The translations under genes and the position numbers were made by a program. A DNA stretch of 64,000 nt from Salinibacter altiplanensis (GTDB taxonomy: Bacteria; Bacteroidota; Rhodothermia; Rhodothermales; Salinibacteraceae). Position 1 is the first letter of the stretch, and each line of letters begins with the position of its first letter. Of this stretch, positions 44,617-53,695 are shown one piece after another. A model generated the notes under the pieces. That model was not told the origin of the DNA. It searched no databases and saw only the letters and a list, made by a program, of their open reading frames with translations. The DNA is taken from assembly GCF_002894645.1 (NCBI RefSeq), contig NZ_NCQY01000009.1:314433-378432 (forward strand), read 5' to 3'.

Positions 44617-44991
44617 TCACTGCTCAAAGTCCAGGCCGCCCTTCTTTACGTCATAGAGCAGCCCGACGAGCAAAATGAACGTGAACAGCGAGAGGACAGC
44701 AATCACGCCCAGTCCAGCCCCACTCTCGACGAAGCTGTGGAAGCTGGCGGCCCACGGCCACATAAACACGACCTCGACGTCAAAGACGATGAAGATCATG
44801 GCCACGAGGTAGAACTTGACTGAGTAGCGCTCGTGGGCGCTGCCAACCGGGTCCATCCCACTCTCGTAGGGCATGGTCTTCGTCTCGCTGGGCCGACTCG
44901 GCCCGATGTACGCGGCCGCCGCCAACAGGGTGAGGGCCAGCCCCAGGGCCAGCGCAATCATCAGGAACAGCGGCACGAAATCGCCAAACAT
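44617..44991 (-). CDS. nuoA: NADH-quinone oxidoreductase subunit A
   Basis: A 124-residue membrane subunit with three helices. Family markers are the ETKTMPYESGMDPVGSAHERY loop (given as TMPYESGMDPVGSAHER), KFYLVAMIFIVFDVEVVFMWPW, and the C-terminal LLVGLLYDVKKGGLDFEQ. It is the first gene of the nuoABCDEF transcription unit. Its stop codon is the target triplet next to an element end, so the protein terminus is intact but the operon spacer is rearranged. Confidence 0.97.
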   Translation of the reverse strand: MFGDFVPLFLMIALALGLALTLLAAAAYIGPSRPSETKTMPYESGMDPVGSAHERYSVKFYLVAMIFIVFDVEVVFMWPWAASFHSFVESGAGLGVIAVLSLFTFILLVGLLYDVKKGGLDFEQ

Positions 44992-45891
44992 GGCCGGGTG
45001 CGGTTAAGCGAACGAAAAACAACGGAGCCCTTGATGTAGGGAGTATGTAGGATAAACACGCTACAGGTCAGGGGTTGCGGATGCAACGATACGGCCGCTC
45101 GGCCGCCCAAAGAGCCGGTGAACTATCTATTTCGAATCACACTACACGGCAAAAATTCTGAGCGGAGCGACGTCGAAGGACCTCTGTGGCGTCAGCGGAG
45201 ACAAGACCCGGGACGACGTGCCTTTTTCTGCAGATTCCGCGCTCTTCGAGGAGATTCTTCCGTCGCAGGCTTCGTCAGAATCACCCGTCTTGCCTGTGAT
45301 TGACGTGTAGGGCACTGGCCCTTTGAATTTTTGTTGTGTGGCAAGATTTCGAATATATGGTCGGGCGGTCGCAATCGGGTCCGCAAGGTGAGATGAGCAC
45401 CATTGCCCCACACGCCCTGGCCCCCTGCCTTCATATCCGGTTCCAACCTCGGCGTGGGGACCGGCAGCTGCGCGCTGAGCAGGGTGTAGGGGTAGGCATT
45501 TCCCCACAGGGCCCGCAACGGAACGGAGGGCGGTCTGCGCATTGCGCATCCCGTGGCAAAAATCACGTCTCCCCGGTTGAGGCCCGGAGCTCCGGGCCAG
45601 CAAAGGCACGCGCCGTCCCCGATAGGAGAGACGGGGGCGACTTGCCTGATCAGAAAAATCGTCTCCCTCCGGGCGTTGTTGAGGTTGAGGTGGGGGGAAA
45701 GCCCCACTCGTTCCCGACAGTCGAGGGGCAAATGTGACCTGCCCTCCACACCGGGTCCGTGCCGTCTTCTACCAGTCCAGGCGGTGGGCCATCTGTACGG
45801 GGCATCACCACCGTGAACGTCCCCGTTCTTGCACCAGCGTTCTTCCGAAGCGACGTCTCGTCCCGGGACTTCCTTCCGTTCGTCACTCCTC
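44992..45891. other. 900-base gap with no supported gene
   Basis: This lies between the nuoA start and the dipeptidase stop. It should contain the nuo operon promoter near 45000-45100, where the sequence is AT-richer. Long open frames cross 45192-45890 on the minus strand, but they lack any recognisable domain and have low-complexity Arg/Pro/Gly composition. The block 45390-45740 is rich in inverted repeats (for example CCCGGAGCTCCGGG at 45584-45597), suggesting a decayed element or structured RNA. A MITE-like element occupies 45138-45343. Confidence 0.45.
45138..45343. mobile_element. MITE-like element with imperfect inverted ends
   Basis: The left end ACTACACGGCAAAAATTC and the right end, read on the minus strand as GCCACACAACAAAAATTC, agree at 14 of 18 positions. 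The interior includes GAGCGGAGCGACGTCGAAGG, a phrase reminiscent of dispersed repeats seen in many bacterial genomes. The first 19 bases (45138-45156) recur exactly at 63457-63475. No coding content or clear target duplication is visible. Confidence 0.5.
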
Positions 45892-47064
45892 TCACTCGGC
45901 GCCCGGGAGGGTCTGCCGCAGCACGCGGACGACGTTCCCTCCCATGATCCGCTCGACCTCTCGGGGAGAAAACCCCTCGTCGAGGAGGGCCTCCGTGAGG
46001 AGCGGAAGGCCCGTGGCGTCGAACGGAACCGAGACGGTGCCGTCGAAGTCGGTGCCAAGCGCCACATGCTCCACCCCCACGCGGTCGGCCACGTGCCGCA
46101 TTGCCGCGGCGGCCGCGGCGGGGCCCGTCCCGCACACCGCCGTCTCCCAGAGCCCCACCCCGATGACGCCCTCCCGGGCGGCGATGGCCTCAAGGTGACG
46201 GTCACTCAGGTTGCGCGGGCTGTCGCAGGTGGCGCGGACGCCGGTGTGGCTCACCACGACGGGCCCGTCGGTCCGCGCCAGCACGTCGTCGATGAGCGCT
46301 TCGGAGGCGTGGGCAAGGTCGATCGTCACGTCGCGGGCCGCAAGCCGGTCGACCACCGCGGCGCCGAAGCCAGTGAGGCCGCCGTTGCGGAGCCCGGTCG
46401 AAGACCCGCCGAGCGCGTTGTCGTGCAGATGGGTCAGGCTCATCATGCGGTAGCCGTCGTCGACGAGCGTGTCGACGTTTGCGACTCTTCCCTCTAGCGC
46501 GTGCAGCCCTTCGACGGACAGCAGGGTGCCCATGGCGGACGGTGTCTCGCGCCGCCGCCCCAACAGAGAGTTCAGGTCGGCTCGGGTGCGGAGAAGCACC
46601 AGCGCCTCGTCGCGGGCCGTGGCCCGACGGAGCTTCTGGGCCTGATACCGGGCTCGTTCGAGGCGGCTCGTCCAGGTGCGCACGGGCCATCGCTGGGCGG
46701 CCGCGAGGAAGGGAAGCTGGTCGAGGGCGTCGGCGTCCGTACCGGCGTAGCTGCGCCCCATCGGCACCTGCGTGACGGCGGCAAAGACCTGCAGGCCCAT
46801 CCCGCCCTCTCGCAGGCGGGGTACGTCGGTGTGGCCCCGCTCGTGGCGCGTCCGCGGGTCGCGGGGCCAGAGGAGGAGGTCGTTGTGCAGGTCCGCGACC
46901 ATCAGGGCATCGTGCACCGCCTGTGCTCGCTCCGACGCGTCGTACGGAGGCTCGGCCTGCACGGTGTTGTAGCGCGCGTCGGCGATGGGGGCGGCCGCGG
47001 CAAAGTAGCCGACGATGGCCAGGACGAGAAGCCCGGCGAGGGCGTACAGGACGAGGCGGAGCAC
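45892..47064 (-). CDS. Membrane dipeptidase (peptidase M19)
   Basis: A 390-residue zinc dipeptidase of the renal dipeptidase family, anchored by one N-terminal helix (residues 1-24). Metal and active-site segments are ADLHNDLLLW (HxD), SVEGLHALEG with Glu, LTHLHDNALGGSSTG, VVVSHTGVRA, and ALGTDFDGTVSVP. It hydrolyses dipeptides, often those with a dehydro or D residue, in the periplasm. The N-terminal helix has no clear cleavage site, so it is probably a membrane anchor. It is transcribed away from a 125-base gap to the next gene. Confidence 0.92.
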   Translation of the reverse strand: MLRLVLYALAGLLVLAIVGYFAAAAPIADARYNTVQAEPPYDASERAQAVHDALMVADLHNDLLLWPRDPRTRHERGHTDVPRLREGGMGLQVFAAVTQVPMGRSYAGTDADALDQLPFLAAAQRWPVRTWTSRLERARYQAQKLRRATARDEALVLLRTRADLNSLLGRRRETPSAMGTLLSVEGLHALEGRVANVDTLVDDGYRMMSLTHLHDNALGGSSTGLRNGGLTGFGAAVVDRLAARDVTIDLAHASEALIDDVLARTDGPVVVSHTGVRATCDSPRNLSDRHLEAIAAREGVIGVGLWETAVCGTGPAAAAAAMRHVADRVGVEHVALGTDFDGTVSVPFDATGLPLLTEALLDEGFSPREVERIMGGNVVRVLRQTLPGAE

Positions 47065-47188
47065 GGATGCGGGACGGGTTGGGAACGGGGACGGGCAGTC
47101 TGAAAGGGACTGCCTCTACATTCTTGTGTCCCACAACGTTCAATATGAGGCGACGTGGACGGCTTTGGGCGCAATCCGCCGAATTCTT

Positions 47189-47695
47189 CTACAACAACCC
47201 TCCCCCCCCGAGCGGGTAGAAGAGCCCAAGCAGAATGCCGTAGACAATGTGCCCGACGACCGTCAGCACTGGGGTGCTGCGGCCGTAGTTGAGCGCCAGG
47301 AAGCCGGGCGGCTCCAGCTGCCGGGTGGGTGTGGGGCCGTGGTGCATGCTCGCCATGCGGGGATGGAGATCCGGCAACATCGGCATGAGCACGGCGAGCA
47401 GAAACAACCCGTGGAAGATTCCGAGCCCCCCGCCGAGCCACCACGTGGCCCACTGCCAGCTTTCAAACACCAATGCGTAGAGGAGTGCGAAACTCATTCC
47501 GAGGGCAAGGTGCACGACGAAGCCGATGCCCATCGCCCGCCCTCGGTGAGACGTAAACATGCTCCCAATCATGTAGGGAAAGCTCATCCGGGACCATCCC
47601 AGGCCCTGGCTCGCCGACATCATGAGCGTGAGCATGCCTGTGGCGAAGAGGCCCCACAGCAGGGCCGAGCCCGTATTGAGGGCGAGCAGGGTCAT
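47189..47695 (-). CDS. Conserved membrane protein, unknown function
   Basis: A 168-residue protein with about four membrane helices (residues about 8-30, 55-80, 86-108, 140-162). Segments such as GMLTLMMSASQGLGWSRMSF and GSMFTSHRGRAMGIGF and the His-rich loop RMASMHHGPTPTRQLE are notable; the Met and His clusters could bind a metal. I do not recognise the family with certainty. Its start overlaps the stop of the GH15 gene by 4 bases, indicating translational coupling. Confidence 0.75.
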   Translation of the reverse strand: MTLLALNTGSALLWGLFATGMLTLMMSASQGLGWSRMSFPYMIGSMFTSHRGRAMGIGFVVHLALGMSFALLYALVFESWQWATWWLGGGLGIFHGLFLLAVLMPMLPDLHPRMASMHHGPTPTRQLEPPGFLALNYGRSTPVLTVVGHIVYGILLGLFYPLGGGGLL

Positions 47696-49548
47696 TGTGG
47701 AACGGAGTGTTCGTACAGAGCCATGGCCTCCTCCTCGGCCTTCGAGATCGTGATGGCGGCATTGATGAGCCCGACGTGCGTGAACGCCTGGGGAAAGTTG
47801 CCCAGGAACGTTCCGGTCTCCGGATCAATCTCCTCGGCGAAGAGCCCGAGGTCGTTCGCGTACGCAATCGTTTCCCCGAGCTTCTCGCGCGCCTCGTCGA
47901 GCCGCCCCAGCCGGGCGAACATCTCCTCGTCCCAGAAGCTGCAGAGGCCAAAGGCCCCTTCCTCGGACGTGAACCCGTCGTCGGTGTCGGGCGGGTACCG
48001 GTGCAGGAGCCCGTTCTGGGCCAGCTCCTCGTGGATGCGGGCAAAGGTCGATTGCATGCGTGGGCTCGTCGCCGCCTCGTACCCGTAGGTGGGAAGCAGG
48101 AGTAGGCTTGCGTCCAGCCGGTCGCCGCCAAACGTGGCGACGTAGCTTTCGCGTTCTTCGTTGTAGCCGTGCGCCTCCACCGCGGCCCGAATCCGGGCGG
48201 CCTCCGTCCGGTAGCGGTCGGCCGGCACGGTGACGTAGCCCTCCGCGTGCAGGGCCAAGAGGCGTTCCAGGGCAACCCAGCACATCGCCTTCGAGAACGT
48301 GTGGTGGTGGCGCCCGGAGCGCACCTCCCAGATGCCCTCGTCCGGCTCTTCCCAGCGGGCACACACCTCGTTGCCGAGGCTCACCAGGAGGCGGCGGTGC
48401 CAGTCGTCCAGCGCGTGCTCCCGCTGCACAAATTCGTAGGCCGCGCTGATGAGCTCCCCGTACGTGTCAAGCTGGAGCTGGTCGTGGGCGCCATTGCCCA
48501 CCCGCACCGGCGGCGACTGCCGATAGCCCTCCAGGTGCGACAGCGTCCGCTCCGTGAGGTGGGTATTGCCGTGCACGTCGTACATCACGTGCAGGGTCGG
48601 CGCGGTCGGCCGGGTGGTGTGCAGAAGCCATGAGAAGAAGGCGCGCCCCTCGTCCTCGTAGCCCAGTTCGTAGAGGGCCCGCAGCGTCAGGGCGGCGTCG
48701 CGGAGCCAGCAGTAGCGGTAGTCCCAGTTCCGCTCGCCCCCAATCGCCTCGGGCAGGGAGGTGGTGGGCGCGGCCACGATGGCGCCCGACGGGGCGAAGG
48801 TCATGAGCTTGAGCGTGAGGGCACTCCGCATCACGGCGTCGCGGTAGGGCCCCTCGTACTCGCACTGCCCCGCCCAGTCGCGCCAGTAGTTGATCGTCCG
48901 GGCCAGCTTGCGCTGGGCGTGGTCGCCCAGGAGGGGCAGCACGGCCGGCGCCTCGTCGTCATAGGTGAGGGACAGAAACCGCCGGTCGCCCGCCCGGAGC
49001 GTCTGTTCTCCGTGGAGCACGTTCTGCCCAGACGACGCCGTGAGGGGCACCTCGCTCCGCACGACGAGGACCGCTCCGTCGTAGTTGTAGAAAAACCCGT
49101 GTTTCCCCCGGTCGTCGAAGGACGGAGCGAGCTGTGCGTACTCGACCCGCGGCTCACACACCACCTGAACGGTCACCGTGCCCTCCACACACTCCACCCG
49201 ACGCAGGACCTCGTGGGCGGGCCACAGCTCGCGGCGGTACGCCTCGGGGGCGGCCACCGGCATCAGGTCCGTCAGCCGAAGCACCCCTGTGTCCGTCGTG
49301 AAGGTGGTCTCCAGCACATTCGTGTCGCCCATGTACCGCCGCTCGACGGAAAACGCTCGCTTCGGCCGCACCTGAAAGCGCCCGCCGCGCTCCGCGTCCA
49401 GAAGGGCGGCAAAGACAGACGGACTGTCGAAGTGGGGCCAGCAGAGCCAATCGATTGCCCCGTCCATGCCCACGAGAGCCGCACTCGCACAGTCGCCGAT
49501 GACGGCGTAGTCCTCGACCGGGGCGTAGCGGGCATCCGTGGCGGGCAT
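47692..49548 (-). CDS. Glycoside hydrolase family 15 protein (glucoamylase/trehalase-like)
   Basis: A 618-residue GH15 enzyme with an N-terminal super-beta-sandwich domain (IGDCASAALVGMDGAIDWLCWPHFDSPSVF, given as IGDCASAALVGMDGAIDWLC and WPHFDSPSVF) and a C-terminal alpha/alpha-barrel. Barrel markers are RNWDYRYCWLRDAALTLRALYELGY (in part NWDYRYCWLRDA) and FGLCSFWDEEMFARLGR, containing candidate catalytic Glu residues. No signal peptide, so it acts in the cytosol. Close relatives hydrolyse alpha-glucans or trehalose; substrate not determinable. It could serve in turnover of compatible solutes such as trehalose. Confidence 0.92.
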   Translation of the reverse strand: MPATDARYAPVEDYAVIGDCASAALVGMDGAIDWLCWPHFDSPSVFAALLDAERGGRFQVRPKRAFSVERRYMGDTNVLETTFTTDTGVLRLTDLMPVAAPEAYRRELWPAHEVLRRVECVEGTVTVQVVCEPRVEYAQLAPSFDDRGKHGFFYNYDGAVLVVRSEVPLTASSGQNVLHGEQTLRAGDRRFLSLTYDDEAPAVLPLLGDHAQRKLARTINYWRDWAGQCEYEGPYRDAVMRSALTLKLMTFAPSGAIVAAPTTSLPEAIGGERNWDYRYCWLRDAALTLRALYELGYEDEGRAFFSWLLHTTRPTAPTLHVMYDVHGNTHLTERTLSHLEGYRQSPPVRVGNGAHDQLQLDTYGELISAAYEFVQREHALDDWHRRLLVSLGNEVCARWEEPDEGIWEVRSGRHHHTFSKAMCWVALERLLALHAEGYVTVPADRYRTEAARIRAAVEAHGYNEERESYVATFGGDRLDASLLLLPTYGYEAATSPRMQSTFARIHEELAQNGLLHRYPPDTDDGFTSEEGAFGLCSFWDEEMFARLGRLDEAREKLGETIAYANDLGLFAEEIDPETGTFLGNFPQAFTHVGLINAAITISKAEEEAMALYEHSVPQ

Positions 49549-49809
49549 CTAGAAGACGTAGTAGAAGGCGCAGGTGCGGACGCGGGACAAACAAGTCTTC
49601 TCTTCGGCCTCCGGCGCGTGGAGAGGCCGCTCTCGAATGTATCCCTGTCACAAGATCTGTACCATCGCCTTCGATGGCAGGCCGGGGCCCGCCTCAGCGG
49701 CCTGGTCCCGGCGGAGAGACAACCGGCCCGGAGCAGCCCGTGGCGGCGGGCCGTCCACAGGGGAGCGAGGGAAGGGTTGCGGAAGAATGGTGCCCCCGGT
49801 CGGAGCCCT

Positions 49810-51108
49810 TCACTCCTCCAGCCCCACCCGCCGAAAGATGCGGTCCACGTTGCGGACGTGGTACGTCGGGTCGAACGCCTCTTCAATCTCCTCGTCGGAC
49901 AGCACCGCCGTGATGTCGTCCGACGCGGCGACCACGTCCTGAAACGGGCGCTCCTCCTCCCAGGCCGTCATGGCAAGGGGCTGCACGCGGTCGTAGGCGT
50001 CCTCTCGGTTCAGGCCCTTGTCGATCAGCTTCAGCAGGAGGCGCTGGCTGTTGTAGAGGCCGTAGGTCTCTTCCATGTTTTCGCGCATGGTGTCCTCGTA
50101 GACCACCAGGCCGTCGATGATGCCGCGGAAGCGACGGAGGGCGTAGTGGAGCAGCGTCGTGGCGTCCGGCAGCACGACCCGCTCGACCGACGAGTGGCTG
50201 ATGTCGCGCTCGTGCCAGAGGGCGACGTTGTCGAACTCGCTGTTCATGTAGCCGCGCAGCAGCCGCGCGCAGCCGGTGATGTTCTCCGAGCCGACGGGGT
50301 TGCGCTTGTGCGGCATGGCGGAGGAGCCCTTTTGCCCCGCACTGAACGCCTCCTCGGCCTCCCGCACCTCGCTCCGCTGCAGGTGCCGCACCTCCACGGC
50401 CATCTTCTCGAGCGTGGCCCCGATGCCTGCAATCACGCTGAGGTAGTTCGCGTGCCGGTCGCGCGAGAGGATCTGCGTGGAGATGGTGGCGGGCTTGAGG
50501 CCGAGCCGCTCACACGTGAGGCGCTCCACCTCCGGCGGGATGTGGGCGAACGTGCCCACGGCCCCGGAGAGCTTGCCCACGCGCATCTCCTCGGCCGCCC
50601 GCTCGAAGCGCTCCTTCTGGCGTTTCATCTCGTCGTAGTAGCGGGCCATCTTGAGCCCGAACGTCGTCGGCTCGGCGTGCACCCCGTGCGTGCGCCCCAT
50701 CGTGAGCGTGTGCTTGTGCTCCCGCGCCTTGTCCGCCAGCGTCTCGATCATCCCCTCAAGCTGGGTGCGGATGAGGCTGTTTGCCTTCTTGATCCGCACC
50801 ATGTAGGCGGTGTCCACCACGTCGGTGGACGTGAGGCCGTAGTGCACCCACTTCTTCTCCTCCCCGAGCGTCTCGCTGACGGCCCGGGTGAAGGCCACGA
50901 CGTCGTGCTTCGTTTCCTTCTCGATCTCGTGGATGCGGTCGACGTCGAAGGCGGCCTCGTCGTAGAGCGTCTCCACGTCCTCCGGCGGGATGGCGCCAAT
51001 CTCGCTCCAGGCGGCACAGGCGGCCAGCTCGACGTCGAGCCAGGACTGAAACTTCTGTTCTTCGCTCCAGAGGTCGCCCATCGGCGGGCGGGTATAACGG
51101 TCGATCAT
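49810..51108 (-). CDS. purB: Adenylosuccinate lyase
   Basis: A 432-residue lyase of the fumarase/aspartase superfamily that acts twice in purine synthesis, on SAICAR and adenylosuccinate. The family signature is GSSAMPHKRNPVGSENI; other conserved parts are GLTSTDVVDTAYMVR, TMGRTHGVHAEPTTFG and the catalytic-His region. N-terminus MIDRYTRPPMGDLWSEE is typical. ATG at 51106-51108. It lies downstream of glnA in map order but a terminator separates them. Confidence 0.96.
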   Translation of the reverse strand: MIDRYTRPPMGDLWSEEQKFQSWLDVELAACAAWSEIGAIPPEDVETLYDEAAFDVDRIHEIEKETKHDVVAFTRAVSETLGEEKKWVHYGLTSTDVVDTAYMVRIKKANSLIRTQLEGMIETLADKAREHKHTLTMGRTHGVHAEPTTFGLKMARYYDEMKRQKERFERAAEEMRVGKLSGAVGTFAHIPPEVERLTCERLGLKPATISTQILSRDRHANYLSVIAGIGATLEKMAVEVRHLQRSEVREAEEAFSAGQKGSSAMPHKRNPVGSENITGCARLLRGYMNSEFDNVALWHERDISHSSVERVVLPDATTLLHYALRRFRGIIDGLVVYEDTMRENMEETYGLYNSQRLLLKLIDKGLNREDAYDRVQPLAMTAWEEERPFQDVVAASDDITAVLSDEEIEEAFDPTYHVRNVDRIFRRVGLEE

Positions 51109-51198
51109 CGGGGGACGAAACGTGGTGTAGGAGTGGGCGTGAGGATGGCCGCTTCAAAAAGTAATGGAGGGACGGCGGCGAATGCCAGTACTTGGCCC

Positions 51199-51240
51199 AA
51201 AACACAAAACGGCCGATGCCCCGTGGAGGGACACCGGCCG
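51199..51240 (-). terminator. Intrinsic terminator downstream of glnA
   Basis: On the minus strand a 13-bp stem (CGGCCGGTGTCCC paired with GGGGCATCGGCCG, with two wobble pairs) closes a 5-base loop and is followed by TTTTGTGTTTT. It would end the glnA transcript before purB begins at 51108. The MITE-like element lies between glnA and this terminator, so the element is probably transcribed with glnA. Confidence 0.85.
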
Positions 51241-51245
51241 CTTCA

Positions 51246-51406
51246 GAAGCTGTTTGGTGAATTGATGTTCAGCCGAGACACAGTGGGCGAAGCTGCAAAA
51301 TGGCGCCCAAATGAGTCTCTGTAGCGGAGCTACCGGGCGAATGCAGAAGCCCTTTTGCGCGAGATCCACGAAGTCGCAGGCCACAGAGTGTACGCCAAAC
51401 AGCTTC
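51246..51406. mobile_element. MITE-like element with TCA target duplication downstream of glnA
   Basis: A 161-bp non-coding element with perfect 12-bp inverted ends (GAAGCTGTTTGG at the left, CCAAACAGCTTC at the right), flanked on both sides by TCA (51243-51245 and 51407-51409). The ends and the TNA-type duplication parallel the 10204-10429 element. Its right half is related to the nuoA-nuoB spacer. No transposase fragment is visible. Confidence 0.8.
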
Positions 51407-51433
51407 TCAGCGCTCAAACGAGATCCATCGGCG

Positions 51434-52774
51434 TTAGAACGTCTCCAGGTAGCGGTCCAGCTCCCACTGCGAGACCGACGCGAGGAACTCGGTGTACTCC
51501 TGCGTCTTGGCCTGCGCAAACTTCTCGCTCACGTGCGGCCCCAGCGCGTCGAGGACCACATCGTCCTTCTGCAGGGCCGTGACCGCCTGGCCGAGCGTGC
51601 TCGGGAGCGTCTCGATGCCGCGCGCCTCGCGGTCCGCCTCGGTAAACTCGTAGATGTTTTCGCGGACCGGATCGGGGGCCGCGTTACCCTTCTCGATGCC
51701 GTCCAGCCCGGCGTGCAGCATCGTCGCGAGGGCCAGGTACGGGTTGCTCGACGGGTCCGGCGAGCGAAGCTCGATGCGGGAGGCCGCCGGGACGCGAGCC
51801 GCCGGCTTGCGGACGAGGGCCGAGCGGTTGACGTCGCTCCAGGCGACGTAGATCGGAGCCTCGTACCCGGGCACGAGCCGCTTGTAGGAATTGACGGTCG
51901 GGTTGCAGATTGCCGTCAGGGCCGGCGCGTGTTCCAGGATCCCCCCCAGAAAGTCGTAGGCGGTATCGCTCAGGTTAAACTCGTCGCCCCCGTCGTGGAA
52001 GGCGTTCTCCCCATTCTCGAAGAGCGAAAGGTGCGTGTGCATCCCGGACCCGTTGATGCCCGCAATCGGCTTCGGCATGAACGTGGCGTGCACGTCGTGC
52101 AGCTCCGCGATGGCCCGCACGACCGACCGGAAGGTGGCGATGTTGTCCGCCGTGGTCAGCGCGTCGGCGTACTTGAAGTCGATCTCGTGCTGGCCCTGGG
52201 CCACCTCGTGGTGGCTCGCCTCCACCTCGAAGCCCATCGCCTCGAGCGTGTAGATGACCTCCGCCCGAATCTCCTGCGCGAGGTCTTTCGGCGCGAGGTC
52301 GAAGTAGCCGCCCGCGTCGTGCGTCTCGGTGGTGGCGCGCCCATTCTCGTCTTTCTCGAAGACGAAGAATTCCGGCTCGGGCCCGGCGTTCAGTTCAAAG
52401 CCCATCTCGCCCGCCCGATCGATGGCGCGCTGCAGCACGTAGCGCGGATCGCCCACGAACGGCTCGCCGGTGGAGGTGTCGATGATGTTGCAGATGAGGC
52501 GGGCCGAGATGGTGTCGTCGCCCCGTTGGCTCCGCCACGGAAGAACCGCAAAGGTGTCCGGATCCGGGTCCAGACGCATGTCGGATTCTTGGATGCGGAC
52601 GAAGCCCTCGATGGAGGAGCCGTCGAAGTAGATGCCTTCTTCGAATGCCTTCTCGGCCTGATGGGCCGGCACGGAAACGTTTTTGACGGTTCCCAGAATG
52701 TCGATGAACTGGAGACGCAGGAAGTCTACGCCTTTGGCTTCAATCTGCTCAAGAACGTCGGTTTTGGTTGGCAT
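51434..52774 (-). CDS. glnA: Glutamine synthetase, type I
   Basis: A 446-residue GS that makes glutamine from glutamate, ammonia and ATP. Signatures are [27 protein letters not shown], the metal site [15 protein letters not shown], the ATP/glutamate region [18 protein letters not shown] and [17 protein letters not shown]. The length of about 445 with no Tyr adenylylation loop (SRS near residue 397 is replaced) indicates the GSI-alpha type, usually controlled by feedback rather than adenylylation. ATG at 52772-52774 ([10 protein letters not shown]); the frame extends 19 codons upstream. An Lrp-family regulator gene is immediately upstream, same strand. Confidence 0.97.
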   Translation of the reverse strand: MPTKTDVLEQIEAKGVDFLRLQFIDILGTVKNVSVPAHQAEKAFEEGIYFDGSSIEGFVRIQESDMRLDPDPDTFAVLPWRSQRGDDTISARLICNIIDTSTGEPFVGDPRYVLQRAIDRAGEMGFELNAGPEPEFFVFEKDENGRATTETHDAGGYFDLAPKDLAQEIRAEVIYTLEAMGFEVEASHHEVAQGQHEIDFKYADALTTADNIATFRSVVRAIAELHDVHATFMPKPIAGINGSGMHTHLSLFENGENAFHDGGDEFNLSDTAYDFLGGILEHAPALTAICNPTVNSYKRLVPGYEAPIYVAWSDVNRSALVRKPAARVPAASRIELRSPDPSSNPYLALATMLHAGLDGIEKGNAAPDPVRENIYEFTEADREARGIETLPSTLGQAVTALQKDDVVLDALGPHVSEKFAQAKTQEYTEFLASVSQWELDRYLETF

Positions 52775-52868
52775 TGATGATCGGAAGGATTGATTTGCGG
52801 GGAAGCGGAGTGGCAGAGGCCCGAGCCGCACCGGCCGGCCCCCTGGGAGAATTCACCGCCGGCCGATC

Positions 52869-53366
52869 CTACTCGTCGGATGCCGCGTCGTAGTCGTACA
52901 GCTCCATCGGCTCGGTGGGCACGGTGCGCTCTTCTTCAAAGGTGCTGAGCACGATGCTCGTGGTGGTCTTGCTGACGCCGGAAATGGCCTGGATGTCGGA
53001 AAGAAACCCCTCCAGGGCCGTCGTGTCCGCCGTCCGCACCTTCATCAGGTGCGAGCCGTCTCCCGTGATGGAGTGGAGCTCCAGGACCTGCTCCATCTCC
53101 TCGACCTGGCCGACGAAGTTGGGGTAGTGCTCCGACCCATCCACGGACACGCGAATGAAGGCCGTGATGTCGAGGCGAAGCCGCTTGGCATCGACGACGG
53201 CCCGGTACCCCTCGATGACGCCTCGTGCCTCGAGCTTGCGCATCCGCTCACTGACGGCCGAGATGGAGAGGTTTACCTCCTCGGCCACGTCGCTGCGCTG
53301 CATGCGCCCGTCGCGCTGGAGCAGCTCTAGAATTTTCGCGTCGATTTCGTCGATGCGGGGAGCCAT
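52869..53366 (-). CDS. Lrp/AsnC family transcriptional regulator
   Basis: A 165-residue regulator with an N-terminal winged helix (IDEIDAKILELLQRDGRMQRSDVAEEVNLS, in part ELLQRDGRMQRSDVAEEVNL; recognition helix ISAVSERMRKLEARGVIEGY) and a C-terminal RAM/AsnC effector domain with the typical GDGSHLMKVRTAD loop. It binds DNA as dimers or octamers with amino acids as ligands. Lying upstream of glnA and divergent from the threonine-degradation pair, it is a good candidate regulator of both. ATG at 53364-53366 (MAPRIDEID); another in-frame start lies 10 codons earlier. Confidence 0.93.
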   Translation of the reverse strand: MAPRIDEIDAKILELLQRDGRMQRSDVAEEVNLSISAVSERMRKLEARGVIEGYRAVVDAKRLRLDITAFIRVSVDGSEHYPNFVGQVEEMEQVLELHSITGDGSHLMKVRTADTTALEGFLSDIQAISGVSKTTTSIVLSTFEEERTVPTEPMELYDYDAASDE

Positions 53367-53695
53367 GGCGGTGCTGATCTTATCTCTTTTTCTCACGCCT
53401 CCACCCTACGCGACTTTCTTTGGTTTGTCAAGCCAAACGGGCAAATAATTCTACAAAACCCGTAAAGATCATTGATGGAAGCGCTTCGCGTATCGACCGA
53501 AGCGGCGGCGAGCCGATGAAAGCGGTTCCGAACGCAAGGACTTGCGGTCCGTAGATTTCTCGTGCTGAGCCAACATCTTCATTCTTCCGGCGAAAAAGCC
53601 CTTCGGAGAAACTGCACCGAACCCGCCGTTTGGGGGCAAGTAGGAGACGCCTTGCATGGGGGCTCGTCCAATTCTCATTGCACACGTCCGATCAT
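53367..53695. promoter_or_regulatory. Divergent promoter region between the Lrp gene and the threonine-degradation pair
   Basis: These 329 bases separate two divergent genes and are AT-richer than average. TTTGG (53421-53425) and CCAAA (53435-53439) form a small dyad, followed by an AAATAATT tract, a plausible Lrp-type site. No precise promoter can be asserted. No gene is seen on either strand. Confidence 0.4.

Noticed and set aside
45192-46205. Minus-strand open frames upstream of nuoA and into the dipeptidase gene
   Set aside because: The part within the dipeptidase is a frame shadow; the remainder has no domain, is Arg/Pro/Gly-rich and passes through an inverted-repeat element.
48919-51324. 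An 801-codon plus-strand open frame across GH15 and purB
   Set aside because: It is the longest shadow in the window, lying opposite two well-recognised enzymes, with no independent signal of coding.
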